DNA of 64,000 nt from Chitinophagales bacterium (GCA_020636475.1 JACJXU010000001.1:434001-498000), one strand, 5' to 3'; counted from the stretch's first letter, positions 35,709 through 45,665 are shown. Notes: generated from the letters alone by a model not told the origin. A program made the numbers and translations.

Positions 35709-36164
35709 ATGACAGTAAAACATTACGAAACCGTTTTGGTTTTTACGCCGGTGCTTTCCGAAGCCGACGTAAAGAAAAAAATCAGCGATTATTTAGCCAT
35801 TCTCAGAGATAAAGGAATGGAAATTGTGGAAGAAGATTTTTGGGGAATAAAACAACTCGCGTACCCTATTAAGAAAAAAACTTCCGGTATTTATTTTGTA
35901 ACCGAGTTCAAAGGCGAAAACGCCAAAGCCATTCAAGACATCGAAATTTTGTTTTTGCGCGATACGGACATTTTGCGTTTTCTTACCGTAAGTTTGGACA
36001 AATATGCCATTAAATACAATTCTGACAAACGTGCGGGATTGGTAGGCAGAAACAAAAAAAATGCGAACAAACCATTACCTAAATCAACCGAAGCAGCTCA
36101 AGACGGGAAAGACGAAGCTACGACTACCGACACCGAAGTAGATGTTTTGGATATTCAAGAATAA
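35709..36164 (+). CDS. rpsF: 30S ribosomal protein S6
   Basis: A 151-residue S6. MTVKHYETVLVFTPVLSE is the usual N-terminus, with KIVEEDFWGIKQLAYPIKKK-type strand pairing (here MEIVEEDFWGIKQLAYPIKK), and the protein ends with an acidic, low-complexity tail of about 40 residues. S6 binds 16S rRNA together with S18, encoded next. The ATG at 35709 is chosen because an upstream ATG (35640) overlaps the promoter. First gene of the operon. Confidence 0.96.
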   Translation: MTVKHYETVLVFTPVLSEADVKKKISDYLAILRDKGMEIVEEDFWGIKQLAYPIKKKTSGIYFVTEFKGENAKAIQDIEILFLRDTDILRFLTVSLDKYAIKYNSDKRAGLVGRNKKNANKPLPKSTEAAQDGKDEATTTDTEVDVLDIQE

Positions 36165-36185
36165 TAAAAAAATAAATATAAAATC

Positions 36186-36455
36186 ATGGCAGCTTCTAAA
36201 TCAGATATAAAATTTTTGAATGCCCCCAAAATTGGCAATCAACGCAAAAAATCTTGTCGTTTTAAAAAATTCGGCATTAAGTATATTGATTACAAAGACG
36301 AAAAGTTTTTAATGCAATTTTTGAACGAACAAGGTAAGATTTTACCGCGCCGCCTTACGGGCAATTCTTTGAAATACCAACGCAGAGTGTCGCAGGCAAT
36401 AAAACGCGCGCGCCACATTGCTATTTTACCTTATGTAACTGACCTTTTAAAATAA
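36186..36455 (+). CDS. rpsR: 30S ribosomal protein S18
   Basis: An 89-residue S18, partner of S6 on the platform of the 30S subunit. The basic C-terminal half is diagnostic ([20 protein letters not shown] and [15 protein letters not shown]). The N-terminal part has [20 protein letters not shown]. It follows rpsF by 21 nt and precedes rplI by 9 nt. Confidence 0.97.
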   Translation: MAASKSDIKFLNAPKIGNQRKKSCRFKKFGIKYIDYKDEKFLMQFLNEQGKILPRRLTGNSLKYQRRVSQAIKRARHIAILPYVTDLLK

Positions 36456-36464
36456 GAAATCATT

Positions 36465-36911
36465 ATGGAAATTATACTTTTGCAAGATATTGAAAATTTA
36501 GGAGAGCAGTACCAAACCGTGAAAGTGAAACCCGGCTATGGTCGCAATTATTTAATTCCGAAAAAACTGGCAATTATTGCCAATCGTACCAATCGCAACC
36601 AAATGGATGTTTTGGTAAAACAAAACGAAGCCAAAAAAGCGAAAGAATTTGATGAAGTTCAGAAAATTGCCGACAAAATCAGTGCAGCAAGCATTAGTGT
36701 TGGTGCTAAAGTGGGTACAAGTGGCAAAATTTTCGGAAGTGTGACCAACGTACAGCTTTCCGAAGCTATAAAAAAAGCAACAGGCGTGGATATTGACCGT
36801 CGCAAAATTGCCATTACCGATGAAATAAAATCTTTGGGAACGTACAATGCAGTAGTTGATTTACACAGAAACCTGAAATTAGACCTTAGTTTTGAAGTAG
36901 TGGCGGAATAG
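36465..36911 (+). CDS. rplI: 50S ribosomal protein L9
   Basis: A 148-residue L9 with the usual two-domain build: N-terminal 23S-binding domain (MEIILLQDIENLGEQYQTVK, VKPGYGRNYLIPKKLA), a long connecting helix, and a C-terminal domain (GSVTNVQLSEAIKKATGVDI). Last gene of the operon, closed by a strong terminator. Confidence 0.97.
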   Translation: MEIILLQDIENLGEQYQTVKVKPGYGRNYLIPKKLAIIANRTNRNQMDVLVKQNEAKKAKEFDEVQKIADKISAASISVGAKVGTSGKIFGSVTNVQLSEAIKKATGVDIDRRKIAITDEIKSLGTYNAVVDLHRNLKLDLSFEVVAE

Positions 36912-36938
36912 TTTTCGCATAACTTAATCCTATAATTT

Positions 36939-36976
36939 AAAGCGACTGTTTTTTATATAAAGCAGTCGCTTTTTTA
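36939..36976 (+). terminator. Terminator of the rpsF operon
   Basis: AAAGCGACTG and CAGTCGCTTT form a 10-bp stem around a 14-nt AT loop, then T residues, 27 nt after the rplI stop. Confidence 0.85.
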
Positions 36977-37036
36977 TGTTTTTGCCACTCGGATATTCAA
37001 ATTCATACTAAACCCGAATAATCATTGCGTATTAAT

Positions 37037-37168
37037 AATACTTAGTTCTGCGTGTCTTTTCGACCGTAAGGGAGAAATCTAAACACAATATGAGATGCCT
37101 CACTACGTTTCGGCAGGACAAAGTAATTTAATCTTCCTTTACAAAACTTTTATACTGTTTTGGTATTA
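37037..37168. repeat. Dispersed palindromic intergenic repeat, copy 2
   Basis: Matches 401-534 end to end (ATACTTAGTTCTGCGTGT, TTTTCGACCGTAAGGGAGAA, CTCACTACGTTTCGGCA, ATACTGTTTTGGTATTA). The two arms form a long imperfect hairpin. It fills most of the gap between the rpsF terminator and the GH18 gene; nothing else is seen there apart from a short AT-rich leader at 37169-37315. Confidence 0.7.
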
Positions 37169-37315
37169 TTGCACCTATTTCCTATATTTACTGAGTCTCG
37201 TTGCAAACGACTTAAGTTCTTTTTTTAAAGGCTATTATTTTTACTACAAAGGATTAACTGTTACTTTCCCATTATTACAAAACTTTACTTTTTACAATAA
37301 AAACACCACTTTGAT

Positions 37316-40300
37316 ATGAAAAACTTATTACACCTCTTTCTTTTTTTGTCTTGTAGTATCTTGTCTGCACAAACGCCTGAAGAATTGCAAAATGCAACTT
37401 TGCCCCACCAACTGCAGAGCGACTACTATCAACAATTTTCCCTTGCCACCGAAGCTACCGCCGACAGTCTGCGCTGCATCGAAAACAACTGGGCAAAAAT
37501 TCCCAAAGGGAAAAAACACCAAACAAAACAAAACTGCACCCTCAACAAACAAGTTTATGGCTGGCATCCTTATTGGGTGGGAACTGCCTACAACAATTAC
37601 GACTTTACGCTTCTCTCCACCTTTTCCTATTTTTCCTACGAGTTAAATCCCTCCACAGGAAATTACAGCAGTATTCACTCGTGGAAAACTACCCCTTCCA
37701 TTGATTTGGCAAAAGCAGACGGGTGCAGGGTAGAATTGTGCGTTACCAACTTCGGCTCCAGCAACAATACCACCTTTTTGAGCAATTCCTCCGCTTGGAC
37801 GGTACTTGCCGACAGTCTTATTTCTTTGGTAAATTATCGCCAAGCACACGGCGTAAACATTGACTTTGAAGGCGTGCCGGGCAGCCAAACTGCTAATTTT
37901 ACGGCATTTTTACAATATTTGTGCAACCGCATGCACACCGAAATTCCCGGCTCTACAGTTACAATGGCAATCTATTCCGTCGATTGGAATGGCGTTTTTG
38001 ATATGCCCAACTTAGTTAATTACATTGATGCATTTATCATTATGGGTTATGGCTATCATTATTCGGGAAGCACTCAAGCAGGACCCAACGACCCGCTGTA
38101 TCACGGAAGTATTTGGAGTACTTATACGCTCAATCGCTCGGTTGATTATTATTTAAATACAGGCTGTCCGCCCGAAAAACTTATTGTAGGTCTCCCCTAT
38201 TACGGTCAAGAATGGAACACCACTGCCAGCAGTATTCCTGCTTCTACTACCAGTTTTGTAGGTTCGCGTACTTACGCCTATATACAAAGCAACTACATCG
38301 GCACTTACACGCCAATATGGGACGACCACAGTAAAACCCAAGCCATTATTTACAACAGCGGCAACTGGCGACAATGCTGGTACGACGATGAACTCACGCT
38401 GGGCGAACGCTGCGATATGATTCGCGATAAAAAATTAGGCGGTATGGGTATTTGGGCTTTGGGCTACGATGACGGCTACAACGAATTGTGGACGATGATT
38501 GAAGATCATTTTACCGACTGCGCCAATATTTGCAGCGATATAAACTATGATACCGGCGGAAACTTGGGGCAATATCTCAACAACCAAAACAGTATTTATA
38601 CATTTACCGAAAACAGCCTCAGCCAAGTACGCATTAATTTTACAGAATTTGATGTAGAAGCCAACTACGACTACGTGTATATCCACGATGGCTTTGATAC
38701 TAACGCACCACTTATAGGAACTTATACCGGAACAACATTGCCGCCACCTATTACCTCCACTTCCAACGCGCTTACACTCCATTTCACTTCGGATGGTGCT
38801 ACCTTAGGCGATGGCTGGACATTGCAGTGGAGTGTGTTGCCCAAAACGGATTTAGAGCCTTTTGATGTATGCTTTGCCGATGATTTTGTAGCCAATTTTA
38901 ATGACGAATCTTTTTGTGCCGATATTGCGTATTCTTTTTATTTGCCTGAAATGTATCAAGAAAATGAATGGCGCGCCAATAATAACAATAGTTTTTTTTA
39001 TGATAATTTTGACGACAATATTTTGCACAGCGACTGGACAAGTAGTGCCGGAACTTGGAGCGAAAGCGGTGCTTTTTTGGCACAAACTGATGCTGCCAAC
39101 GGCAATAGCAATATTTATGCAAATGTAAATGAAGCCACCGGTTTTGCTTATTTATACACTTGGGATATGATGATTGGCGGCACAGGCACTAACCGAAGAG
39201 CGGGCATCCATTTTTTTAGTGATAATCCTTCCTTGCCTAATCGGGGAAATTCGTACTTTATCTATTTTCGCGCTGATAGTGACTTATTACAATTTTATAA
39301 AGTAGTAAACGATACATGGACTTTGGTGCAGGACGTTCCGGTAAATGTAGATGTAAACACTTGGTATCATTGCAAACTTTTGTTCGACCAGAGTACGGGT
39401 ACCATAAGCGTATGGCGCGATGACGTATTTGTAAGTTCGTGGACAGACCCAACGCCACACACTTCCGGTGGCGGAATTTCGCCCCGCACAGGTGGCTGTT
39501 TGGCGTATTACGACAATATGAAAGTGTATAAAAGTCGCGGATTATCGCAACTTATTACCGTAGGTAATGCTACCACCGAAGATTTGTATATCGAAAACAG
39601 CACACCAACGCAGGCTGCCGGACAATTAGAAACCATTGTACTTGACACGGATAATATTTTTTCCAATACTTTTACGCTGCCGCTAAATATTGACTTTTCG
39701 CCGCCCTCAGCCGTAAGTGTAAATGATGGAACTGCCGTTGATGAAGATGTAACCACTAACACCACTACCCTTTCGGCAAATTGGAGTGATTCTGTGGATG
39801 CGAACAGCGAAATAATGGAATATTGGTACCAAATAGGCACTTCGCCTTTGGGAAATGATGTAGTTGCCGCCACCGACAACGGCTTGCTTACTTCCTTTAG
39901 CCTTACAGGACTTACTTTAACACCGGGTACTACTTATTATGTAAGTGTATGGGCGGAAAACTGCGCTACGTTGTTGTCGCCAATGGTGAGTTCTGATGGT
40001 ATTTTGGTACAAGGAGATTGCCCCGCAACCAATGTTATAAGCACAAATTACACCGCAGGCGAAAATTTGAGTTTTGCGGTAAGCAATTATATTATTGCCA
40101 ACAATACTGTTGGTGCGGGAACACAAATTAGCTATACTGCGGGCAACTATATTATTTTAGAAAATGGTTTCAATGCCGCGCAAGGAAGCGATTTTACTGC
40201 CCAAATAGGCGGCTGTGCTACTGCTTTGGAAAATAATGGAAATACTGAGGAAATCATTACCGATGCTGCGAAAAAAATGAATAAAAATCCGAAAAACATA

Positions 40301-40558
40301 CTTTCCGAAAACATACTTTCTGAAAACGTGCAGGTACAGATTTTTCCCAACCCCAATAACGGAAGTTTTTCGATACGAGCTTCGGCTGAAATTCAACAAC
40401 TTGTGCTACTTAATGCACAAGGAAAAATGGTATATCAGAAAAATGTAGCAAATGAGGCGCAAGTATATTTGGAAAATACTTCACTAACAAGTGGCTTGTA
40501 TATTTTGTATGTACAAACAAGCAAAGGAACAATTACCCAAAAAGTGATGGTACAGTAG
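37316..40558 (+). CDS. Secreted GH18 chitinase-like protein with T9SS sorting domain
   Basis: A 1080-residue surface or secreted glycoside hydrolase. Residues 1-20 are a signal peptide. About residues 75-405 are a GH18 TIM barrel; the catalytic motif is HGVNIDFEGVPG with Asp183 and the acid Glu185, and the first Asp of DxDxE is Asn, as in the YaaH/spore-lysin type. IMGYGYHYSG and GMGIWALGYDDG carry the remaining barrel motifs. A CUB-like domain (about 410-510: FDVEANYDYVYIHDG), a LamG-like domain (about 560-745), a fibronectin III-like stretch (PGTTYYVSVWAENC), a beta repeat (TAGNYIILENGFNA) and a type A T9SS domain (IFPNPNNGSFSI ... ITQKVMVQ) follow. It may cut chitin, peptidoglycan or another GlcNAc polymer. 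Confidence 0.92.
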   Translation: MKNLLHLFLFLSCSILSAQTPEELQNATLPHQLQSDYYQQFSLATEATADSLRCIENNWAKIPKGKKHQTKQNCTLNKQVYGWHPYWVGTAYNNYDFTLLSTFSYFSYELNPSTGNYSSIHSWKTTPSIDLAKADGCRVELCVTNFGSSNNTTFLSNSSAWTVLADSLISLVNYRQAHGVNIDFEGVPGSQTANFTAFLQYLCNRMHTEIPGSTVTMAIYSVDWNGVFDMPNLVNYIDAFIIMGYGYHYSGSTQAGPNDPLYHGSIWSTYTLNRSVDYYLNTGCPPEKLIVGLPYYGQEWNTTASSIPASTTSFVGSRTYAYIQSNYIGTYTPIWDDHSKTQAIIYNSGNWRQCWYDDELTLGERCDMIRDKKLGGMGIWALGYDDGYNELWTMIEDHFTDCANICSDINYDTGGNLGQYLNNQNSIYTFTENSLSQVRINFTEFDVEANYDYVYIHDGFDTNAPLIGTYTGTTLPPPITSTSNALTLHFTSDGATLGDGWTLQWSVLPKTDLEPFDVCFADDFVANFNDESFCADIAYSFYLPEMYQENEWRANNNNSFFYDNFDDNILHSDWTSSAGTWSESGAFLAQTDAANGNSNIYANVNEATGFAYLYTWDMMIGGTGTNRRAGIHFFSDNPSLPNRGNSYFIYFRADSDLLQFYKVVNDTWTLVQDVPVNVDVNTWYHCKLLFDQSTGTISVWRDDVFVSSWTDPTPHTSGGGISPRTGGCLAYYDNMKVYKSRGLSQLITVGNATTEDLYIENSTPTQAAGQLETIVLDTDNIFSNTFTLPLNIDFSPPSAVSVNDGTAVDEDVTTNTTTLSANWSDSVDANSEIMEYWYQIGTSPLGNDVVAATDNGLLTSFSLTGLTLTPGTTYYVSVWAENCATLLSPMVSSDGILVQGDCPATNVISTNYTAGENLSFAVSNYIIANNTVGAGTQISYTAGNYIILENGFNAAQGSDFTAQIGGCATALENNGNTEEIITDAAKKMNKNPKNILSENILSENVQVQIFPNPNNGSFSIRASAEIQQLVLLNAQGKMVYQKNVANEAQVYLENTSLTSGLYILYVQTSKGTITQKVMVQ

Positions 40559-40624
40559 AACGCGTTTTGTGGAAGATAAGCAATTTTTTTGGCGTGCGAA
40601 CCGAAGGAAAAGTGTACTTTTAGC

Positions 40625-40632
40625 TAAATTTG
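40625..40632 (+). promoter_or_regulatory. Possible -7 box upstream of nhaA
   Basis: TAAATTTG matches TAnnTTTG, 36 nt before the nhaA ATG. No good -33 element was found. Confidence 0.4.
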
Positions 40633-40668
40633 TTGCTAAAAAGAAACGTTTAAACCACTTTTATACGC

Positions 40669-41820
40669 ATGAGAGCTTCCGTTTTATTTAAAGAATTTTT
40701 TAACAGCGAAAAAGTTGGTGGGCTCGTGCTTATTCTCTGCACCGCCGTTTCTTTACTGCTTGCAAATAGTGGCTGGGGCGAGGCTTATCAGCATTTTTGG
40801 CACAGCAATGTTGCCGGACTAAGCGTAGAACATTGGATAAATGATGGCTTGATGGCGATTTTCTTTTTGCTCATTGGTTTGGAATTAGAGCGCGAAATTT
40901 ATATTGGCGAACTCTCCAAGCTAAAAGATGCGCTTTTGCCTACTTTCGGTGCTTTGGGCGGCATGATTTTTCCGGCGGGCTTATATTTGTTTTTCAACTA
41001 CGGTACACTCACGCAATCCGGCGCGGGTATTCCTATGGCTACGGATATTGCTTTTGCATTGGGAATTTTGTCTTTGCTGGGTAGCCGCGTGCCTACTTCC
41101 TTAAAAGTTTTTCTCACAGCTCTCGCAGTAATCGACGATTTGGGAGCGATTATTATCATTGCGCTTTTTTACACCAAAACTTTGTTATGGGCTTATTTGT
41201 TGGCAGCTCTCGGCATTTTTGCACTATTGCTTATTTTTAACCGAATGAATGTACGGAATCTTTTTCCTTATATCATTGGTGGTATTATTATGTGGTATTG
41301 TATGCTACATTCGGGCGTACACGCTACAATTACGGGCGTACTATTGGCTTTTGCTATTCCTTTTGGCAAAGGTGGCAAAGAATCTACTTCTTACATTTTG
41401 CAACATGCCTTGCACAAACCGGTTGCTTTTATTATTCTGCCTATTTTTGCCTCGGCAAATACAGCTATTGCTATTCACGGCAATTTTATGGACATTGTTT
41501 CACAAACGTATAGTATTGATATTGCGCTCGGATTGATTATCGGCAAACCTTTGGGTGTTTTTTTATTAGCGTATATTGCCACAAGCTTGGGCATATGTCA
41601 GTTGCCTTCCGACCTTAAGTGGAGTCATATTTTGGGTGTAGGATTTTTGGCGGGGATTGGCTTTACAATGTCTATATTCATTACACTACTCGCTTTCGAC
41701 AATGCCGAAATTATTAATAACACCAAACTTATTATTTTATTGAGTTCGTTGGTGGCAGGATTATGTGGCTTTTTATTTCTTCAAATTATTTTAAAAAATA
41801 ATGTTGTTTTGGAGGAATAA
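40669..41820 (+). CDS. nhaA: Na+/H+ antiporter NhaA
   Basis: An inner-membrane antiporter that expels Na+ in exchange for H+. The 383 residues hold about 12 hydrophobic segments. The ion-binding pair is Asp156-Asp157 in LTALAVIDDLGAIIIIALFY. GLMAIFFLLIGLELERE, GIPMATDIAFALGIL and GFLAGIGFTMSIFITLLAF are the other NhaA signatures. The length matches E. coli NhaA. It stands alone, followed after 30 nt by tag. Confidence 0.96.
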   Translation: MRASVLFKEFFNSEKVGGLVLILCTAVSLLLANSGWGEAYQHFWHSNVAGLSVEHWINDGLMAIFFLLIGLELEREIYIGELSKLKDALLPTFGALGGMIFPAGLYLFFNYGTLTQSGAGIPMATDIAFALGILSLLGSRVPTSLKVFLTALAVIDDLGAIIIIALFYTKTLLWAYLLAALGIFALLLIFNRMNVRNLFPYIIGGIIMWYCMLHSGVHATITGVLLAFAIPFGKGGKESTSYILQHALHKPVAFIILPIFASANTAIAIHGNFMDIVSQTYSIDIALGLIIGKPLGVFLLAYIATSLGICQLPSDLKWSHILGVGFLAGIGFTMSIFITLLAFDNAEIINNTKLIILLSSLVAGLCGFLFLQIILKNNVVLEE

Positions 41821-41850
41821 TAATTCTTAACATTTTTATACCATAAAACT

Positions 41851-42396
41851 ATGGCACAAACTTACTGCGATTACGTCGGAGCTTTACCGGAAAATAATGT
41901 ACACAAAATTTATCACGACACACAATATGGCTTCCCGATTGATGACGATGATGCTTTGTTTGAAAGGCTAATCTTGGAAATAAATCAAGCCGGACTTTCG
42001 TGGAACACTATTCTCCACAAGCAAAATAATTTCCGCAAGGCTTACGATAATTTTTCTATAAAAAAAGTTGCTGCTTATGCCGACACAGATATTCATCGTT
42101 TGCTCAATGATGCGGGCATTATTCGCAACAAGCTAAAAATAAACGCGGCAATTTACAATGCCCAACAGGTTTTAGCACTTCAGCAACAATTTGGTTCTTT
42201 TAAAAACTGGCTCGACCAGCACCATCCGCAAACATTGGAACAATGGGTAAAAATTTTCAGAAAAACTTTCAAATTTACCGGCGGTGAAATTATTAACGAG
42301 TTTTTGATGAGTTGTGGTTATTTGTACGGAGCACATACGGAAACGTGTCCGAGTTATGCCAAAGTCTTGGCGCAAAATCCGGCTTGGGCGCAATAA
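41851..42396 (+). CDS. tag: DNA-3-methyladenine glycosylase I
   Basis: Removes 3-methyladenine from alkylated DNA, starting base-excision repair. The 181-residue length is normal for Tag. The zinc-snap ligands are visible: Cys6 and the His of KIYHDTQYG at the N-terminus, and His and Cys of GAHTETCPSY at the C-terminus. DDALFERLILEINQAGLSW is the helix-hairpin region that places the catalytic residues. It lies between nhaA and a GNAT gene with short gaps (30 and 27 nt). Confidence 0.94.
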   Translation: MAQTYCDYVGALPENNVHKIYHDTQYGFPIDDDDALFERLILEINQAGLSWNTILHKQNNFRKAYDNFSIKKVAAYADTDIHRLLNDAGIIRNKLKINAAIYNAQQVLALQQQFGSFKNWLDQHHPQTLEQWVKIFRKTFKFTGGEIINEFLMSCGYLYGAHTETCPSYAKVLAQNPAWAQ

Positions 42397-42423
42397 TATT
42401 TCACCAAATTTTTACCTTAAAAA

Positions 42424-42855
42424 ATGTACATCGAAAAAATAAATTACAACAGTGCTGCCTACCAAGAAGCCTTGCAACTGCGCGATATAATATTGCGACA
42501 ACCTTTGGGATTACAGTTTTCGCCGGAAGATATTGCCGCCGAAGTTGCACAAGACCACTTTGCCTGCTACAACAGCGAAAACCAAATTATTGGCTGTTTT
42601 ACGATGGTAAAATACGATGAAAAACGGTACAAAATGCGGCAAGTAGCAGTAAATTCTTCGCTACAACAGCAAGGCATCGGGCGACTGATGTTGCAGTTTG
42701 CCCAACGCTGGGCAAGCGAAAAAGGCGCGAATTGTATTTTTTGTCACGCCAGAGCCGAAGCCGGCAATTTTTACTTAAAAAACGGCTACCAAATTATCGG
42801 CGTGCCTTTTACCGAAGTAGGGATTGAGCATTATAAAATGGAAATTTGTTGGTGA
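42424..42855 (+). CDS. GNAT-family N-acetyltransferase
   Basis: A 143-residue acetyltransferase of the ElaA/YitI-like branch. The acetyl-CoA loop is VNSSLQQQGIGRLMLQFA (Q-x-x-G-I-G). MRQVAV supplies the preceding strand and HARAEAGNFYLKNGYQIIG the C-terminal signature. The substrate is unknown. It follows tag by 27 nt and is the last gene before a repeat-rich gap. Confidence 0.9.
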   Translation: MYIEKINYNSAAYQEALQLRDIILRQPLGLQFSPEDIAAEVAQDHFACYNSENQIIGCFTMVKYDEKRYKMRQVAVNSSLQQQGIGRLMLQFAQRWASEKGANCIFCHARAEAGNFYLKNGYQIIGVPFTEVGIEHYKMEICW

Positions 42856-42890
42856 TATGCACAACTGTTTATCTCGCTAATAACGTTAAA

Positions 42891-43115
42891 TATCTGCCCA
42901 AAAGTAATCAAGTATTTTCTTCAATAATTTAGCCAATAATTTATTTTTAACGAATATACTATATTACTATTAAAACCTTGAAACGCGCACGCGCACATTG
43001 AGCGAAGCCGAAATGTGCTTTTAATAGCGTTAGTTGCGTTTCGACTTCGCTCAACGCTCGCTTTGCATTTGCTAAACATTATTATAATACTGGGTTTCTT
43101 TTGTCCAAGTACTTA
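42891..43115. repeat. MITE-like element A with IS630-type ends
   Basis: The left end TCTGCCCAAAAG and right end TTTCTTTTGTCCAAGTACTTA resemble the resident IS630 element's terminal repeats (CCTACCCAAAAG and CTTTTGTCCAAGTACTTA). The interior has no gene but holds a hairpin-forming GCACATTGAGCGAAGCCG and the motif GCGTTTCGACTTCGCTCAAC shared with elements B and C. The gap between A and B (43116-43270) shows no feature. Confidence 0.6.
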
Positions 43116-43270
43116 AATTAAATTCAAAACATCCTAAACAAGATAGCACTTAGGGCAAAATAGTTTTAATATTATAAAATTAAGCTATTTTTTTAGTTTA
43201 TGTAGCTTTTTACAGTAATTTATACACAAAAAATACTATCAACTTGCTACTCTTTCAATCTCAACAGAAA

Positions 43271-43408
43271 TAAGCATCTACCCAAAAATAATCAAGTATT
43301 CTCTTGAATAATTTACGTTGAAACTTGTGTATTGAGTATAGCCGCGTTTCGACTTCGCTCAACGCTCGGTAAATAATTTGTGTTGATTTTCTTTTGTCCA
43401 AGTACTTA
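43271..43408. repeat. MITE-like element B with IS630-type ends
   Basis: It starts ATCTACCCAAAAATAATCAA and ends TTTTCTTTTGTCCAAGTACT followed by TA. The first about 45 bp match element A, and the interior again has GCGTTTCGACTTCGCTCAAC. There is no coding frame. Same family as A but about 90 bp shorter. Confidence 0.62.
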
Positions 43409-43535
43409 ATACAAAAAGAAATTCATCCAACAAGCTCAAAAAAACATTGTATGTCAAATTAATGAAACATACTGTTCATTTTAATTTTTTGTTCCCTATT
43501 ATAGTATTTCATCAAAATACTTCTCCCATTCCGTA

Positions 43536-43566
43536 TTGCCCAAATGGTACAAAATCCCTACCTTTG
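43536..43566 (+). promoter_or_regulatory. Promoter of fba
   Basis: TTG (43536-43538) and TACCTTTG (43559-43566) are exactly 20 nt apart, a strong match to the phylum's consensus. The fba ATG is 49 nt downstream. Confidence 0.72.
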
Positions 43567-43614
43567 CACTTACTTATATTTCTTAGGCTTCTGCCTCCAT
43601 TTCAAACAAAAAGT

Positions 43615-44691
43615 ATGTCACAACAAACCCCCAACATTCCCAAAGGTGTAGCTACCGGCGATACCGTTCAAGCTATTTTTGCCTTAGCCAAACAAAAACA
43701 ATTTGCCCTACCGGCAGCCAACGTTATCGGCACTGATTCGGTAAATGCCGTAATGGAAACCGCCCGCAATCTTAATGCGCCCGTTATTATTCAGTTTTCC
43801 AATGGTGGTGCCGAGTTTTTTGCCGGAAAAGGTTTTGGCAATACCAACCAAGCCGCTTCTATTGCCGGTGCAGTAAGTGGCGCGCATCATGTGCATCAGT
43901 TGGCGGCAAAATACAACGCCGTTGTTATTCTTCACACCGACCATTGCGCCAAAAAACTCCTTCCTTGATGGACGGCATGTTAGCTGCCGAGAAGATTTTT
44001 ATAAAGCGCACGGCATTCCGCTTTACAGTTCGCATATGCTCGACCTTTCGGAAGAACCCTTGCACGAGAACATCGAAATTTGCAAACGCTACTTAGAGCG
44101 CATGAGCAAAATGGGTATGACGCTCGAAATAGAATTGGGCGTAACCGGTGGCGAAGAAGATGGTGTGGACAATACACAAGTGGACAATGCGCGCCTCTAC
44201 ACCCAACCCGAAGAAGTGGCTTATGCCTACGAGGAGTTAATGAAAGTGAGTAATCGTTTTACTATTGCGGCGGCTTTTGGCAATGTGCATGGTGTGTATA
44301 AGCCGGGCAATGTGAAACTTACGCCTATTATTCTCAAAAATTCACAAAGCTATGTGCAGCAAAAGTATAATACTGTCGCCAATCCTATTGATTTTGTGTT
44401 TCATGGGGGTTCGGTTCTACGGTAGAAGAAATTCGCAGAGCAATAGGCTACGGTGTAATAAAAATGAATATTGATACTGACCTTCAGTGGGCTTTCTGGG
44501 ACGGTGTGCGCCACTATTATTTGGATAAAAAAGACTATTTACAAGGACAAATCGGCAATCCCGAAGGTGACGACAAACCCAATAAAAAACAATACGACCC
44601 ACGTGTGTGGTTGCGCAAGGCAGAGCTTTCTTTTAACGAACGCCTCACCCAAGCTTTCCAAGACCTAAACAATGTGGAAACTTTGTCTTAG
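43615..44691 (+). CDS. fba: Class II fructose-bisphosphate aldolase, frame broken by two indels
   Basis: Cleaves fructose-1,6-bisphosphate to two triose phosphates with a zinc ion. Pieces of the E. coli-type class IIA enzyme occur in order over three frames: VILHTDHCAKKLLP (zinc His), GGEEDGVDN, FGNVHGVYKPGN, FVFHGG and MNIDTDLQWAFWDGV. The first shift (about 43966) is one missing G in CTTGATGG, expected CTTGGATGG; the second (about 44411) is one missing G in TTCGGTTC. Restored, the protein is about 359 residues and complete. The start at 43615 follows a strong promoter. Because this is a central glycolytic gene and the lesions are single G losses, sequencing error is the likely cause. Confidence 0.92.
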
Positions 44692-44720
44692 TAGTTTTTG
44701 TAGGAAAAATACTTTTTTAC

Positions 44721-45665
44721 GTGAATTTGAACACTAAGTCTGCTAAGAAAAAACCGGTTTTATTGGTAGTCTTAGGTGCTACGGCTTCGGGCAAAACGGC
44801 TTGGGCAATACAGTTGGCTCAGCATTTCGGCAGCGAAATTATTTCTTGCGATGCCCGACAGTTTTATAAAGAAATGAATATAGGCACGGCAGTTCCTTCC
44901 ACCCAAGAGTTGGCTGCCGTGCCGCATCATTTTATACAACACATTAGTATTCATCAGCCTTACAATGCCGGAATGTACGAACGCGATGCACTGGCACTTA
45001 TCGCTATTTTACACCAAAAAAATCCGGTACAAATAATGGTCGGCGGCTCGGGAATGTACATAAAAGCGGTTTGCGAAGCCTGGATAATTTGCCACCTGCC
45101 AATGAAAAATTGCGTACCGAACTCACCCATTTGTGGAAAACCGAAGGCATCGCTATGCTACAAGCGAATATGCGCACCCTTGATGCAAGCTATTATGCCC
45201 AAATGGAAAATCAAAACCCTCATCGGCTTATTCGCGCACTCGAAATAATGCTTACACACGGCAAAAATCCGGCACATTTTCAAACCGGATTGTCTCAAGA
45301 ACGCCCTTTTGAAATTATGTACGTTGGCATTGATATGCCGCGCGAACATTTGTATCGGCGCATTAACCTTCGTGTAGAACAAATGATGGAAAATGGTTTG
45401 GTGGACGAAGCCAGAAATTTATTTCCTTTTAAACATCTGAAATCCCTGCAAACAGTAGGCTACCAGGAACTTTTTCGCCTATTTTGAAGGGCAGTGTAGT
45501 TTAGAAGAAGCGACTGCCTTAATTCAGCAAAATACCCGCCGCTATGCCAAACGACAACTTACATGGTTTCGGAAAAATGAAAAAATACATTGGTTTTCGC
45601 ATGAAAATTTAGCGAAAAGTTTGCAAGAAATTGCCGATAAAGTATCAAACGCAGCGCAGCATTAA
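44721..45665 (+). CDS. miaA: tRNA dimethylallyltransferase, frame broken by two indels
   Basis: Adds an isopentenyl group to A37 of tRNAs reading UNN codons. The P-loop VVLGATASGKTAWAIQLA, SCDARQFYKEMNIGTA, GGSGMYIKAVC and RRYAKRQLTWFRK are the standard MiaA motifs, spread over three frames. A G is missing near 45078 (GAAGCCTGG for GAAGGCCTGG), and one extra T occurs near 45472. Restored length is about 314 residues. The start is GTG at 44721, 29 nt after fba. The end at 45665 gives the tail VSNAAQH. Confidence 0.9.

Noticed and set aside
37316-40558. Polysaccharide-utilisation locus around the GH18 gene
   Set aside because: No SusC/SusD, regulator or further glycosidase genes are nearby; neighbours are nhaA, tag and ribosomal genes.
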